64,000 nt of DNA from Bacillus sp. IITD106 (GTDB lineage: Bacteria; Bacillota; Bacilli; Bacillales; Bacillaceae_C). The notes below the pieces were generated by a model. That model ran no database searches. It was not told the DNA's origin and was given only the letters and a program-made list of their open reading frames with translations. This document shows, one piece after another, positions 52,142-61,882 of the stretch; position 1 is the first letter of the stretch; each line of letters begins with the position of its first letter. The position numbers were made by a program, and so were the translations under genes. The stretch is taken from assembly GCF_019459225.1 (NCBI RefSeq), contig NZ_JAIAZY010000006.1, forward strand, positions 1 to 64,000. Direction: 5' to 3'.

Positions 52142-53344
52142 TTATTCATATCGCAAAGCATCAATTGGGCTTAGCTTTGAAGCTTTATTCGCTGGAAGGA
52201 TCCCGAACACGACACCGATAAGCGCGGAAAATCCAATTCCAATCAAAACAACCAGCGGGCTTATGCTTGCAGTAATTGGAGATAACTTGGAAATAAGCAC
52301 CGTTCCTAATACCGCAATTCCAAGACCAATTAACCCACCCAATGAGGTTAACGTGACGGATTCAATCAAAAACTGCAATAATATTTTCCCTCTCGTTGCC
52401 CCTAAAGCCTTGCGGAGCCCGATTTCCCTCGTTCTTTCGGTGACGGAAACAAGCATAATATTCATAACGCCAATGCCTCCGACTAAAAGGGAAATGCCAG
52501 CCACACTACCGATAAATAGCGTTATGATCAAGATGAATTGATTAAATTCATTTTCATATTCCGAGTAATCATGTATATTGTACTGTCCATCTTCTAGTTT
52601 TTTGCTTTGTGTAAGAGTTTCTGCCGCCAAATGCCCTGTTTCTGAAATTTTGTCTGCGTCACTTGCAATAATAGCCAGTCTTTCAATCTCTCTATTCCCG
52701 TACATCATCGAAATTAAAGCACGAGGCATCAGTATTTCTCCATTCTCTGAGCGGTATTGCTCAGGTATGGGAGATTCATACACACCGACAATTTTATAAG
52801 GATTATCATTTAAATCAACTATTTCCCCAATAACATTCTCGTTTTCCTTAAAAAACTTTTTCCTCGCTACGGTATCAATCATTACAATCCGGTTCATGCC
52901 TTCATTATCCCGAACATTAATCGGACGACCTTCAACAATTTTTATATCTCTTGCCGAGAAATATTCCGGACCTACCCCCGTAATCTCCATTTCACCTTGT
53001 TTGTCATTACGGACAAGCGCTCCCCAGCCTTGATTTGTAGCTAATACCGCCTTTACTCCAGGAACTGCTGCAAGCGTTTCTACGTCCTCATGGGTTAATT
53101 CCGGTTCCATCCACATCATTTCCGATTCATCTTCAGTTGGATTTGGCATATAAAACAGATCGATAACATTTTTATCCGTGCTGAAAAGCTCGTCTTGCAA
53201 TGAGGTTTGTGCCCCTTGTCCAATCGCAACAATCGTAATAACAGCTGCCACACCAATAATGATACCAAGCATCGTCAATATCGAGCGAATCTTATGGTTC
53301 CAAATGGAGGAGAGGGCAATTTTAAAGCTTTCCCATATACTCAT
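52142..53344 (-). CDS. ABC transporter permease, MacB/YknZ type
   Basis: 400 residues. An N-terminal helix (~22-42) with the MacB start (IWESFKIALSSIWNHKIRSILTMLGIIIGVAAVITIVAIGQGAQ), an extracellular MacB-PCD domain (~45-250) and three C-terminal helices with the FtsX segment GGIGVMNIMLVSVTERTREIGLRKALGATRGKILLQFLIE. Its start overlaps the ATPase stop (ATGA). With the ATPase and the membrane-fusion protein it forms a YknXYZ-like tripartite efflux pump. Confidence 0.92.
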   Translation of the reverse strand: MSIWESFKIALSSIWNHKIRSILTMLGIIIGVAAVITIVAIGQGAQTSLQDELFSTDKNVIDLFYMPNPTEDESEMMWMEPELTHEDVETLAAVPGVKAVLATNQGWGALVRNDKQGEMEITGVGPEYFSARDIKIVEGRPINVRDNEGMNRIVMIDTVARKKFFKENENVIGEIVDLNDNPYKIVGVYESPIPEQYRSENGEILMPRALISMMYGNREIERLAIIASDADKISETGHLAAETLTQSKKLEDGQYNIHDYSEYENEFNQFILIITLFIGSVAGISLLVGGIGVMNIMLVSVTERTREIGLRKALGATRGKILLQFLIESVTLTSLGGLIGLGIAVLGTVLISKLSPITASISPLVVLIGIGFSALIGVVFGILPANKASKLSPIDALRYE

Positions 53345-54021
53345 GATTGCTTCCTCCGGTCATCTGTTATTCTTCCATCCTTCAATGTAATGATTCTATT
53401 TGTATACTCTGCCACTTCTTCCTCATGGGTAACAATGATAACGGTTTTTCCTTCTTCATTTAATTGCACTAACAGCTTCATGATTTGTTCACTTGTTTTG
53501 GAATCGAGAGCTCCCGTCGGTTCGTCTGCAAGTATGATGGAAGGTTGATTCACGAGAGCTCTTGCAATTGCTACCCGTTGCTTTTGACCACCTGATAACT
53601 GGTTTGGCAAATGCTTCATTCGATCCTCAAGGCCCACTTTTTCAAGCATTTGCATTGCTCTTTCAGTTCTTTCACGCTTTGAAACGCCTGCATATATAAG
53701 GGTGGACTCCACGTTTTTAATGGCATTTAATCTTGGCAGCAAAAAGAATTGTTGAAAAACAAAGCCAATATGCTCGTTTCTTAATCTTGCTAACTTGTTC
53801 TCTTTGACTTTCCCGATTTTTTCACCATTTAATTCATATGAGCCAGACGTAGGATAATCGAGAAATCCGATAATATTCATTAAGGTCGATTTCCCAGATC
53901 CTGATGGACCCATAATGGAAACAAATTCGCCTTCCTCGATTGTTAAATTAATGTCATGTAGAACGGGTACTTGAAGAGCTCCATTCCCATAAACCTTCGT
54001 AATCTCACTCAACTTCATCAT
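53341..54021 (-). CDS. ABC transporter ATP-binding protein, MacB/YknY type
   Basis: 226 residues from ATG 54021 (a second ATG follows at once; GGAAGTGG lies upstream). Walker A GPSGSGKST (~38-46), Q-loop VFQQFFLLPRL, signature LSGGQKQRVAIARAL, Walker B IILADEPTGALD and H-loop IIVTHEEE. Its start overlaps the end of the membrane-fusion gene by 17 bases, showing translational coupling. It powers the permease encoded downstream. Confidence 0.93.
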   Translation of the reverse strand: MMKLSEITKVYGNGALQVPVLHDINLTIEEGEFVSIMGPSGSGKSTLMNIIGFLDYPTSGSYELNGEKIGKVKENKLARLRNEHIGFVFQQFFLLPRLNAIKNVESTLIYAGVSKRERTERAMQMLEKVGLEDRMKHLPNQLSGGQKQRVAIARALVNQPSIILADEPTGALDSKTSEQIMKLLVQLNEEGKTVIIVTHEEEVAEYTNRIITLKDGRITDDRRKQS

Positions 54022-55243
54022 ATGACGCCACTTCCATTCCATCATGCATGCCTTCAAATGGGGAAATGATGACAAGTTCATCCAGACTGACACCATCGGT
54101 CACTTCAATAAATTCGTCGTTCATTTTACCAGTTTGGATTTCACGTCTCTCCAATTTCCCATCTTTTAAAACATACACAATCGACATTCCGTCTTCATCC
54201 ATGATCGCCATATGAGGAACGACGAGCGATTTTCCTTCACCGCTGACTTTTACTTCCAACGAAACATGGAAGCCTTGACGAAGTTCCGAAGTATCATCTG
54301 TAATGGCCACTTTGAAAGGATACATCGTAACATTTCCTCCACCCATGCCACCACCAAAGTCTTCACCGCCGCCTTCATCACCCGGAAATTGCGATACAGA
54401 CTCAACTACACCCTTCCATTCCCTCTCCTTAAAAACTTTTGGACGGACGATAACCGCTTGATCTTTTTGAATTTTGACCGCATCAAACTCACTCATCGTT
54501 CCAATGACTTTAAACGGTTCGCTTGAGGTGATATGGATAACAGGTTCACTAGCCCCAGTTTCACTCTTCACTGTATTTTTATTGATTTTCACGACGGTTC
54601 CATCAATTTTACTCGTAACGGTCATGGCTTTGATTTGCGCATCAATTTCATTAATTTGCTCTTGCGCACTTTCAATCTCGGCTTTTGTGCTTTCATATTG
54701 AATTTCCAACTGAATTTTTTCAGTTTGTAATTGATTTAGATCATCTTGCGTCACCGGAATAATGGTTTCACCCTCAGCCTCCGGATCGTCTGACTTCACC
54801 TTTTGCGGTACACCAACTTTCTTTTTCGTCTCTGCAATCTTTTTGTTCATCTCTGCTATTTGGTTTTGCTCGGTTTTTGCCCTACTTTGAATTAAATCTC
54901 GCTCCCGCACCGCTCTATTGAACTCTGTTTTCAGTTTGGAAGAATCATATATAAATAAAGGGTCTCCTGCCTTTACCGCTTGATTTTCTTCTACTTTATA
55001 CTCACTTATCTCACCTTTTTCAGGCTCCAAAAAGATTTTTTGTTCATCCTCAGGAACAATTTTACCTGTAACAAGAATGGTTTCTACCAATTCTTCCTCT
55101 TTTGCTTTTTGTACCATAACAGGTGCTTCTTCCATAGGGTTGTCCGCCATTTTCGGTCCCTTATTCATCATAAAAAATATCGTTATTCCAATTGCCAATA
55201 CGACAACGATTGACAAAGTCCAAATCCACACTTTCTTTTTCAC
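54005..55243 (-). CDS. membrane-fusion (HlyD/YknX-like) efflux adaptor
   Basis: 412 residues, GTG start after GGGGGAAA. One N-terminal membrane anchor (~4-24). A lipoyl-like half (GEISEYKVEENQAVKAGDPLFIYDSSKL), a long coiled hairpin (~105-200), the second lipoyl half (KIDGTVVKINKNTV), then beta-barrel and proximal domains. A Gly-rich insertion (FPGDEGGGEDFGGGMGGGNVTM) stands out in the barrel region. It is the first gene of a three-gene pump operon. In B. subtilis YknWXYZ protects against the SdpC toxin; a similar role is possible but inferred. Confidence 0.9.
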   Translation of the reverse strand: MKKKVWIWTLSIVVVLAIGITIFFMMNKGPKMADNPMEEAPVMVQKAKEEELVETILVTGKIVPEDEQKIFLEPEKGEISEYKVEENQAVKAGDPLFIYDSSKLKTEFNRAVRERDLIQSRAKTEQNQIAEMNKKIAETKKKVGVPQKVKSDDPEAEGETIIPVTQDDLNQLQTEKIQLEIQYESTKAEIESAQEQINEIDAQIKAMTVTSKIDGTVVKINKNTVKSETGASEPVIHITSSEPFKVIGTMSEFDAVKIQKDQAVIVRPKVFKEREWKGVVESVSQFPGDEGGGEDFGGGMGGGNVTMYPFKVAITDDTSELRQGFHVSLEVKVSGEGKSLVVPHMAIMDEDGMSIVYVLKDGKLERREIQTGKMNDEFIEVTDGVSLDELVIISPFEGMHDGMEVASYDEVE

Positions 55244-55325
55244 TCAATTTCCCCCTAAATCCCATAATTTTATATCTTTCTTCTCGATACTAGACGAATA
55301 ATGGAAGGAAAAAGTTTCATATTTT

Positions 55326-55362
55326 CAAAAAAAAATAATAGCCCTCGATTTGAAGGCTATCA
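55326..55362 (-). terminator. terminator of the yidC gene
   Basis: The minus strand has ATAGCC/GGCTAT with an 11-base loop, then a long T run (55329-55335 region read as A on the plus strand). Confidence 0.75.
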
Positions 55363-55369
55363 TTTTACC

Positions 55370-56131
55370 TTATTCCTTTGCTTTTTCTGGATGCTGCCTG
55401 TAATATTTATGCCCAATCCATGTTTGAATGATTAAGAACGTCCCACCCACTACCCAATATAGAGGCAGAGCTGCAGGAGCGGAAAAAGAAATGAACATGA
55501 TCATGGCCGGCGAAAGAAAGGAAAACATTTGCATTTGCTTTTTCTGCGCTTCTGGAACGGTTGCCATGGAAACTTGGGATTGAATGAAGTAAACCAATCC
55601 AGCGATGAACATCAATGGTATATCTCTTTGACCCAAATCAAACCATAGAAACGAATGAGTTGCAATTTCTGCCGAGCCGCGAATGGCATAATAGAGTCCC
55701 ATTAATATCGGCATTTGTATCAACATGGGTAGACATCCCATATTAAGTGGGTTAACATTATGCTTTTGATACAACTGCATCAATTCTTGCTGAGCTTTTT
55801 GTTTTTCTTCAGGCGTTTTTGCTTCTTTCGTGCGTTTTTGGATTTCTTCCAATTCCGGCTTCATTTTTTCCATATTGACTTTCATCAATTGTTGATTCTT
55901 ATACGTTTTTAACATAAAAGGCATAAGCGCTAATCGAATGAGCAGCGTAATAATAATAATGGCCAATCCAAAATTACCACCGAAAAAAGATCCGATTTCG
56001 TGAATTAAAAATGCAAATGGACGAACGAATGTATTGTAAAAGAACCCTGTTTGGTTTTGTACACCCGAACATCCTCCAAGGAACATGGCTGCAAAGACAA
56101 TGATGGAAAATAATACTGTGTTTTTTTTCAA
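55370..56131 (-). CDS. yidC: membrane protein insertase YidC/OxaA (SpoIIIJ/YqjG type)
   Basis: 253 residues from TTG 56131, 9 bases after GAAGG; the GTG at 56140 touches the RBS. A lipoprotein signal peptide with lipobox FLGGCSG (Cys near residue 21) and five membrane helices of the Oxa1 family (FGLAIIIITLLIRLALMPFMLKTYKNQQLM, NPLNMGCLPMLIQMPILMGLYYAIR). It inserts membrane proteins with or without SecYEG. Being away from rnpA/oriC genes, it is probably the second copy (YqjG-like). Confidence 0.92.
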   Translation of the reverse strand: MKKNTVLFSIIVFAAMFLGGCSGVQNQTGFFYNTFVRPFAFLIHEIGSFFGGNFGLAIIIITLLIRLALMPFMLKTYKNQQLMKVNMEKMKPELEEIQKRTKEAKTPEEKQKAQQELMQLYQKHNVNPLNMGCLPMLIQMPILMGLYYAIRGSAEIATHSFLWFDLGQRDIPLMFIAGLVYFIQSQVSMATVPEAQKKQMQMFSFLSPAMIMFISFSAPAALPLYWVVGGTFLIIQTWIGHKYYRQHPEKAKE

Positions 56132-56160
56132 TGATTTCACCCTTCTATTTAATAGTTTGT

Positions 56161-56436
56161 CTATGAAAATAGAAGATGTGGTCCTTCCGGATCATCTGGA
56201 GCTTCTTTCCTTTTAACCGTTTTTATGAACCGTGTTACATTGAAAACGAGACACTCTTTTGGAGGAATCGGTATAGAAAAATGCTCAAAATGAAAGGTAG
56301 TATCTATCTTGCCTTTCCTATTCGCTTGAACAGGATGGGACAATAAAAGTATTTGCCAACTGAGAAGCCATGTAATGGCAAGGGTTAATGGAACTACCCA
56401 TTCTGTATATGAATCTTGAAAAAGAATATCGAACAT
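56161..56436 (-). CDS. small membrane protein of unknown function
   Basis: 91 residues from ATG 56436, with TTAGGTGG upstream. One membrane helix near residues 14-34 (VVPLTLAITWLLSWQILLL) and a basic, proline-rich tail (PPKECLVFNVTRFIKTVKRKEAPDDPEGP). It starts 29 bases ahead of the yidC-like gene on the same strand and may be co-expressed with it. I do not recognise the family. Confidence 0.55.
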   Translation of the reverse strand: MFDILFQDSYTEWVVPLTLAITWLLSWQILLLSHPVQANRKGKIDTTFHFEHFSIPIPPKECLVFNVTRFIKTVKRKEAPDDPEGPHLLFS

Positions 56437-56633
56437 CGTACCACCTAATTTCTTATCCAGCTTCAGCACTTAACCACTCGAGGTTACAAATAAGCTTCCA
56501 AAAAAGAAAACTTTTTTGACTCGTTACGGCTGATTACGTGCTTAAAATTTCATTCAATACAGAAAGTATAGTCGTATTTTTGATGAATGTAAAAGATTTT
56601 TATAAAACTTCATGCATTTACCATATTCATTTT

Positions 56634-57458
56634 TTACATAGATTTTTTGGTCCTTAATTTTGTAACCTTTGTGTCCGTCTTCTTTTTGACGTTTAACCAC
56701 GTGTAAAGTGCCCCCATAAACAAAGCACCGCCAATGATATTTCCGAATGTAGCGGGAATTATATTATGAATGGCTTTACTAATTGTGATCGTTTCAGGAT
56801 GTGGAATAATTAGAACGAGTGAAAATGAAACTAGGTTGGCAATGACGTGTTCAAAGCTTGAAACGAAAAATACTGATACGAGCAACATTAAGGTAAAGAT
56901 TTGGGCAAATTCATTCTTCAAAGTTTTTGGTAAAAAAATCGCCATACATACAAGCCAATTACATAAAATGGCTCGAAAGAAAATTTCCATCGTTGTATGG
57001 TTCATCTTCCCTTCTACGAGAGCAAATAACCAATTATCCATTCCGAGTTCTTGAATAATTCCCGTAGGTGCCATTAATAATGCAAAAAATAATCCCCCTA
57101 ATACATTTCCAATAAAGCAGAGCGTCCAAACACGAATCATCGTTCTCACTGAAGTAATGCCATTTAATGTGGAGATTGCAAAATACATCGTATTCCCAGT
57201 AAAAAGTTCGGCTCCTCCATACACGATCATAATAAGAGCTACGCCAAATAGTAAAGCTGCGACAAAACCTGCCATAGGATTTCCGTTTATGTACATGCCA
57301 TTAACTGTTTTTAAGCAAAAAATAGTCGCAAACCCGAGATAGATTCCCGCGAGCATCGCCCTAACCATATATTCAAGTGGACGAGTTTGAACCAATTGTG
57401 CTGATACTTTTGCTTTTTTACTTAGCGTTTCAAGTGCATTCATTTCCGCGGCCGCCAT
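56634..57458 (-). CDS. formate/nitrite transporter (FNT) family channel
   Basis: 274 residues from ATG 57458 (9 bases after AAAGGA; an ATG at 57464 is too close). Six membrane helices with the FNT landmarks AGIYLGFATIFCLKTV, GGAELFTGNTMYFAI and the helix-break segment LCNWLVCMAIFLPKTLKNEFAQIFTLMLLVSVFFVSSFEHVIANLVSF (conserved central His). It forms a pentameric channel for formate, nitrite or similar anions. The Rex-like box upstream favours a fermentative (formate) role. Confidence 0.92.
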   Translation of the reverse strand: MAAAEMNALETLSKKAKVSAQLVQTRPLEYMVRAMLAGIYLGFATIFCLKTVNGMYINGNPMAGFVAALLFGVALIMIVYGGAELFTGNTMYFAISTLNGITSVRTMIRVWTLCFIGNVLGGLFFALLMAPTGIIQELGMDNWLFALVEGKMNHTTMEIFFRAILCNWLVCMAIFLPKTLKNEFAQIFTLMLLVSVFFVSSFEHVIANLVSFSLVLIIPHPETITISKAIHNIIPATFGNIIGGALFMGALYTWLNVKKKTDTKVTKLRTKKSM

Positions 57459-57487
57459 TGTCATTCATCCTTTACAAAAATAATAGT

Positions 57488-57505
57488 TTGTTCACACTTT
57501 CACAA
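57488..57505. promoter_or_regulatory. imperfect Rex-type box before the FNT gene
   Basis: TTGTTCACACTTTCACAA has a perfect right half (TTCACAA) and a left half with two mismatches to the Rex consensus. It lies 29 bases before the FNT start, next to a TATTAT -10 candidate. Confidence 0.5.
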
Positions 57506-57576
57506 AAAAACTTTGTGGGGGGTTGAAAATAAACAAAACCCTTCTAAGTTTGCTCATTTTTTCACAATTATAATGC

Positions 57577-57606
57577 TAAAAACGGGAGCTCATTGTTCAA
57601 GCCCCC
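57577..57606 (-). terminator. terminator of the GH3 gene
   Basis: On the minus strand GGGGGCT pairs with AGCTCCC (one G-T pair), followed by GTTTTT. It lies 54 bases past the GH3 stop. Confidence 0.6.
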
Positions 57607-57660
57607 ATATTCTTGTCTATCTATTATTTTACTTTAAGATGAATGTTTTTTCCATACTTT

Positions 57661-59946
57661 TCATGGTTGTTGAGCGATGTTAATTTGTGCGAGTAATCCT
57701 TCCATCATTTCTTCTGAAAATCTCCCGCCGCTAAAATTAACTAAAGCGCGTAGCGGCAAGTATTTCATCATCGCAAGCATCATATCATTCGGCTCTTCTT
57801 GCATGGCACTGGCCAAACCGCCCTGTTCTGCCATCCCTGCCATGATTTGTTGAACAATCGACGCTGTTGCAGGATCTTCCATTAATTCACCTAATGTCGT
57901 ATTACGATGAGCTTTTTTCTTGATAACTGTACTGGATTCAACATGAACAGATTTAACATGGGCTATGTGATCTGAAGATCCACCCACTAAAATGTCAAAT
58001 TCTCCGCTTTGAACATGCCAATCTTTTAAATCTACATTGTAGTAGGCAAATGAACGTTTATCCAATGTAATGGTGACCGTTTTTTCCTCGCCAGGTTGTA
58101 GTTCTACTTTTGCAAAACCTTTTAGTTCTTTTTCAGGGCGAATCACTTTGTCACCTTTATCACGTACATATACTTGAACAACTTCTTTTCCAGCTACTGC
58201 CCCTGTGTTTTTCACAGTAACCTGAACATCAACAGTTTCAGTATCTTGTATTTTATCGGAGCTTACCGTTACATCAGTATATTCGAATGTCGTATAGCTA
58301 AGCCCAAATCCGAATGGGAAAAGCGGCTTTATTTTTTTCTTGTCATAATAACGGTAGCCGACGAAAATGCCTTCCTTATATTCAACTGTATCGCCTTCAC
58401 CTGGGAAATTTAAATAAGATGGATTATGGCTTAATTCCATCGGGAATGTTTCTGCTAATTTCCCTGAAGGATTCACTTCTCCAAATAAAACATCTGCCAT
58501 TCCACCGCCAAAAGCTTGTCCCCCTAAATATCCTTCAAGAACAGCGCCAACACGATCAAGCCAAGGCATTTCAATTGGAGAACCATTGCTTAATACAACC
58601 ACCACATTCTTTTGAACATTAGCGACTGCTTCAATCAGTTTTTGATGATTTTGAGGGATGCTCAAATGTGTTCTATCATACCCTTCTGATTCGAAGCTGT
58701 CAGGAAGCCCAACAAATAAAACAGCAACATCGGCATTATTTGCGACCGTTTTTGCTTCACTGATTAAGACATCATCCACTTCAACTGAATCGAGGCTATA
58801 CCCTTCCGCAAATGTTACTCTAGCTTGAGGTGCTAATGTTTGAATTTCCTCCAAAGGTTCATCTAGCTTTGTCGGCGTTACGTGGGAGCTTCCACCACCT
58901 TGGAATCGAGGCTTTTTCGCAAATGCTCCGATGACCGCAATCGATCCTTCTTTTTTAAGTGGAAGAGTTCCAGCTTCATTTTTTAAAAGAACAACCGATT
59001 CACCGGCTACCTTTCTAGCCAATTGATGATGAGCATCTTGATTGTAAGTAGCATTTTCTTTTTTATTATCTACCGCTTTAAAAAGAACTTTTAAATAACG
59101 TTCAACAACTTTATCCAATGCTTCCTCTGATAAACGCCCAGCTTTTACTGCTTCTACAATTCTTCTATCTCCAATTCCACCCGAAGATGGCATTTCAAGC
59201 TCAAGCCCTGCTTCAACTCCAGCTTCCCTTTCGTTTACCGCACCCCAGTCGGAAACGACAAAGCCTTCATGCCCCCACTCATCTTTTAAAATCTCTGTTA
59301 GTAGTCGTTTGTTTTCGGAAGCATATACGCCGTTCACTTTATTGTAGGAGCACATCACGGTCCATGGCTGTGATTTCTTTACCACATTTTCGAAGCTTGC
59401 AAGATAAATTTCGCGAAGCGTTCTTTCATCCACAACAGAATCTGAAGTCATTCGGCGATGTTCTTGATTGTTTGCAGCAAAGTGTTTCAAAGAAGTGCCG
59501 ACACCTTGGCTTTGAACGCCATCAACATGGCTGGAAGCAAGCTCTGATGTTAAGTACGGATCTTCAGAAAAATATTCGAAATTCCTTCCACATAGAGGAG
59601 ACCTTTTAATATTCACACCTGGTCCCAGCAAAATAGCAACATCTTCTGCTTGACACTCTTTCCCTAGTGCTACGCCGACTTCATGAATTAAATCACGATC
59701 CCACGTACTAGCAAGACCAACAGCAGAAGGAAAGCATGTAGATGGAACACTATTAAAAATCCCTAAATTATCTACATCTGATGATGATTTTTGCTTTCTT
59801 AAGCCGTGTGGACCATCCGTCATCATGATTGATGGGATTCCTAGTCGTTCAATTGCTTTCGTCGTCCAAAAATCTTGTCCTGAACACAATCCGGCTTTTT
59901 CTTCCAACGTCATTTCTGAAACGAGCTTTTTGATATCTTTTACCAT
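57661..59946 (-). CDS. glycoside hydrolase family 3 beta-glucosidase-like enzyme
   Basis: 761 residues. The N-terminal GH3 barrel (~1-300) has the nucleophile Asp233 in [10 protein letters not shown] and the sugar-binding [12 protein letters not shown]. The alpha/beta sandwich domain (~310-520) has [11 protein letters not shown] and the [21 protein letters not shown] segment. A fibronectin-III-like domain (~560-690) has [23 protein letters not shown]. There is also a short extra C-terminal helical tail. No signal peptide, so it acts inside the cell on imported oligosaccharides. RBS GGAGG precedes the ATG. Divergent from an AraC-type regulator. Confidence 0.94.
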   Translation of the reverse strand: MVKDIKKLVSEMTLEEKAGLCSGQDFWTTKAIERLGIPSIMMTDGPHGLRKQKSSSDVDNLGIFNSVPSTCFPSAVGLASTWDRDLIHEVGVALGKECQAEDVAILLGPGVNIKRSPLCGRNFEYFSEDPYLTSELASSHVDGVQSQGVGTSLKHFAANNQEHRRMTSDSVVDERTLREIYLASFENVVKKSQPWTVMCSYNKVNGVYASENKRLLTEILKDEWGHEGFVVSDWGAVNEREAGVEAGLELEMPSSGGIGDRRIVEAVKAGRLSEEALDKVVERYLKVLFKAVDNKKENATYNQDAHHQLARKVAGESVVLLKNEAGTLPLKKEGSIAVIGAFAKKPRFQGGGSSHVTPTKLDEPLEEIQTLAPQARVTFAEGYSLDSVEVDDVLISEAKTVANNADVAVLFVGLPDSFESEGYDRTHLSIPQNHQKLIEAVANVQKNVVVVLSNGSPIEMPWLDRVGAVLEGYLGGQAFGGGMADVLFGEVNPSGKLAETFPMELSHNPSYLNFPGEGDTVEYKEGIFVGYRYYDKKKIKPLFPFGFGLSYTTFEYTDVTVSSDKIQDTETVDVQVTVKNTGAVAGKEVVQVYVRDKGDKVIRPEKELKGFAKVELQPGEEKTVTITLDKRSFAYYNVDLKDWHVQSGEFDILVGGSSDHIAHVKSVHVESSTVIKKKAHRNTTLGELMEDPATASIVQQIMAGMAEQGGLASAMQEEPNDMMLAMMKYLPLRALVNFSGGRFSEEMMEGLLAQINIAQQP

Positions 59947-60009
59947 AAAAGTAATGCCTCCTATTCTATCTATTTACATATGACTCTATTTCAAATGCCA
60001 GTCACTTTA

Positions 60010-60038
60010 TTGTATTTTTTATATTTTTTAGGTATAAT
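60010..60038 (+). promoter_or_regulatory. sigma-A promoter of the araC-type gene
   Basis: TTGTAT (60010-60015), a 17-base spacer and perfect TATAAT (60033-60038). Confidence 0.7.
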
Positions 60039-60048
60039 TTTTATAAAA

Positions 60049-60062
60049 TTTAAGCGATTACA
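60049..60062. promoter_or_regulatory. cre-like site between GH3 and the AraC regulator
   Basis: TTTAAGCGATTACA differs from a good cre (TGTAAGCGnTTACA type) mainly by T for G at the second base. It lies about 5-18 bases after the predicted start point of the regulator gene, a position where CcpA would block it. Confidence 0.5.
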
Positions 60063-60074
60063 TAAGGGGCTTTT

Positions 60075-61274
60075 ATGATGAAGAAGCTGGAAGAAATCGA
60101 ATACTTTTGCAAACTACTTTTTGAATCAGTTGGAGTTCCTATTTATTATTTCAATGGGAACCAGAAGGAAGTTTTTAAATTTACAGCTAAAATAAAACCA
60201 TATCCTTTGGAAGAAAAGCCTATACATATATTGGAGGTTCTTTTAAACGAAAAACCATTTTCCACTTTTACCTCTTCACCTTTTGCGGAAAATTACTTTT
60301 ATCTAAAATGTGGGGAGGATCTAATTCTCTTAGGACCAACATTAGAGAAAACAATATCATTTGACATGATCAATGGCATCATGAACGACTTCCATATCCC
60401 TTTTCATAAAAGGCAGGAACTCCTTGATTACTTACAATCTGTACCAGTAATGATAAAAGAGAGGTTAGCGCATCTCGGCTCCCTTATTTATTATTTTCTT
60501 TTTGATCGAAAACTTGAGGCAGGAAATACTGAAACCCTCCAAACAATAGAAAAGCCCGATGTACTGATTTCGAAAACAAAACAGGAATTATCTTTTCATT
60601 ACTCTTATTTACACGAAAAAAGATTTTTACAGTTTATCAAAGATGGGAACTTAGAAGGACTGGAACAATCTATGTCATTCCAGCCGGAGAATGGAAGATT
60701 CGGGACTCTTTCAAAGAAAAGTATGATTAGAAGTGAAAAGAACCTTATTATTGCAGCAATAACCCTCGCGACAAGAGCGGCACTTGAAGGCGGGGTCCCT
60801 TCGGAAGAGGCGTATACAATCAGTGACTTATATATTCAAAAGCTTGAAGAAATAAATGACATGAATGGCATCATACAATTACGAAATAATGCCATTATAG
60901 ATTTTACTGAACGTGTTGCTAAGTATAAAACTCATTCCTACTCGAAACCGATTCTTTTATGCCAAAGATATATTCAAAAACACTTATACGAAGATATTAG
61001 CGTTGGAATGCTTTCGGAGCTAGTTAAGATGAATGCCAGTTATTTATCCCAATTATTTAAAAAGGAAGCAGGAATCACATTAAAAGAATATATTATTCGT
61101 TCCAAAGTTGAAGAGGCTCAGAAGTTATTAGCCTTGACAGACTATACGATTACAGAAATATATTCACTGCTGAACTTTTATGATCAAAGTTATTTTTCGA
61201 AAGTGTTTAAGAAATATAGCGGGCTGACACCGAAACAATACAGAGAAGAGCATTTAATTTCTGAGATTGATTGA
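60075..61274 (+). CDS. AraC family transcriptional regulator
   Basis: 399 residues, ATG after AAGGGGC. The N-terminal ~270 residues are a sensor part typical of Bacillales AraC regulators (YFCKLLFESVGVPIYYFNG ... FLQFIKDGNLEGLEQSMSF). The two helix-turn-helix motifs are at ~295-395 (ISVGMLSELVKMNASYLSQLFKKEAGITLKEYIIRSKVEEAQKLL and DYTITEIYSLLNFYDQSYFSKVFKKYSGLTPKQYR). It is divergent from the GH3 gene with 128 bases between, so it most likely controls it. The N-terminal part lacks membrane helices, so it senses a cytoplasmic signal. Confidence 0.92.
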   Translation: MMKKLEEIEYFCKLLFESVGVPIYYFNGNQKEVFKFTAKIKPYPLEEKPIHILEVLLNEKPFSTFTSSPFAENYFYLKCGEDLILLGPTLEKTISFDMINGIMNDFHIPFHKRQELLDYLQSVPVMIKERLAHLGSLIYYFLFDRKLEAGNTETLQTIEKPDVLISKTKQELSFHYSYLHEKRFLQFIKDGNLEGLEQSMSFQPENGRFGTLSKKSMIRSEKNLIIAAITLATRAALEGGVPSEEAYTISDLYIQKLEEINDMNGIIQLRNNAIIDFTERVAKYKTHSYSKPILLCQRYIQKHLYEDISVGMLSELVKMNASYLSQLFKKEAGITLKEYIIRSKVEEAQKLLALTDYTITEIYSLLNFYDQSYFSKVFKKYSGLTPKQYREEHLISEID

Positions 61275-61280
61275 TTTTTT

Positions 61281-61335
61281 CTGGCTAATGGAAAAGATTT
61301 TTTAGATCTTCCCCATTAGCTAGAATTATTTTTAT
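61281..61335. terminator. convergent terminator
   Basis: CTGGCTAATGG (61281-61291) pairs with CCATTAGCTAG (61313-61323) with one mismatch (G opposite A at the third base pair), and is followed by AATTATTTTTAT. Shared by the araC-type gene and the cueP-like gene. Confidence 0.65.
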
Positions 61336-61859
61336 GTTAATTGCAGGGTGGTAATACAAGTGCCGTCCCCTTTAAAGGTAGAAAACGTTGATTCTACTTT
61401 TTTTCCTTCATGATTAATCGTTATGCGATATTCTTTATCACGCGGTAACCATAAATCGATAAACCCATTAGCTTGGGATTTTAACGTTTTATCCAGTACT
61501 ACATTACCATCTTTGTCCTCAATGTATACATCAAATTCTTTTTCCGTCATTTCTCCTTGGCAACCTGTTAAGCTATGGATTTCGCACGGATGAGTTTCTT
61601 TTATAAATGGGGCAATGGAGACGAAAAATTCATCTTCCGGTAAATCATAGATCGTCTTACTTTCATCGCTTTTCGTTATAATCAATTGATTAGACGTGAT
61701 AGAAGCAGACTCATTACTTTTGATGTTCCTCACACTATAGTCATGCACTAATTCTTTAATGTTCTGAGTTTTATTGTCCTCATTGATATTTTTTCCGTTA
61801 CAAGCTACTAATACAATAGCTGCGAGCAACACTGTTAGTGCGATTATTTTCAGCTTCAT
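61332..61859 (-). CDS. CueP family metal-binding lipoprotein
   Basis: 175 residues. Lipoprotein signal (LLAAIVLVACNG, lipidated Cys near residue 20). The CueP family core has three metal-binding cysteines: HPCEIHSLTGCQGE in the middle and GDGTCITT at the end. In Salmonella CueP holds periplasmic copper. In Gram-positives the homologues are surface lipoproteins of less clear role, probably copper handling. RBS GGAGTGA precedes the ATG. It lies 23 bases after the SHOCT gene and is co-transcribed with it. Confidence 0.88.
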   Translation of the reverse strand: MKLKIIALTVLLAAIVLVACNGKNINEDNKTQNIKELVHDYSVRNIKSNESASITSNQLIITKSDESKTIYDLPEDEFFVSIAPFIKETHPCEIHSLTGCQGEMTEKEFDVYIEDKDGNVVLDKTLKSQANGFIDLWLPRDKEYRITINHEGKKVESTFSTFKGDGTCITTLQLT

Positions 61860-61882
61860 ATAGTATTCACTCCAATTTTATA

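Noticed and set aside
59118..59609. A 163-codon plus-strand ORF inside the GH3 gene.
   Set aside because: It is antisense to well-conserved GH3 sequence and has no ribosome site; a shadow frame.
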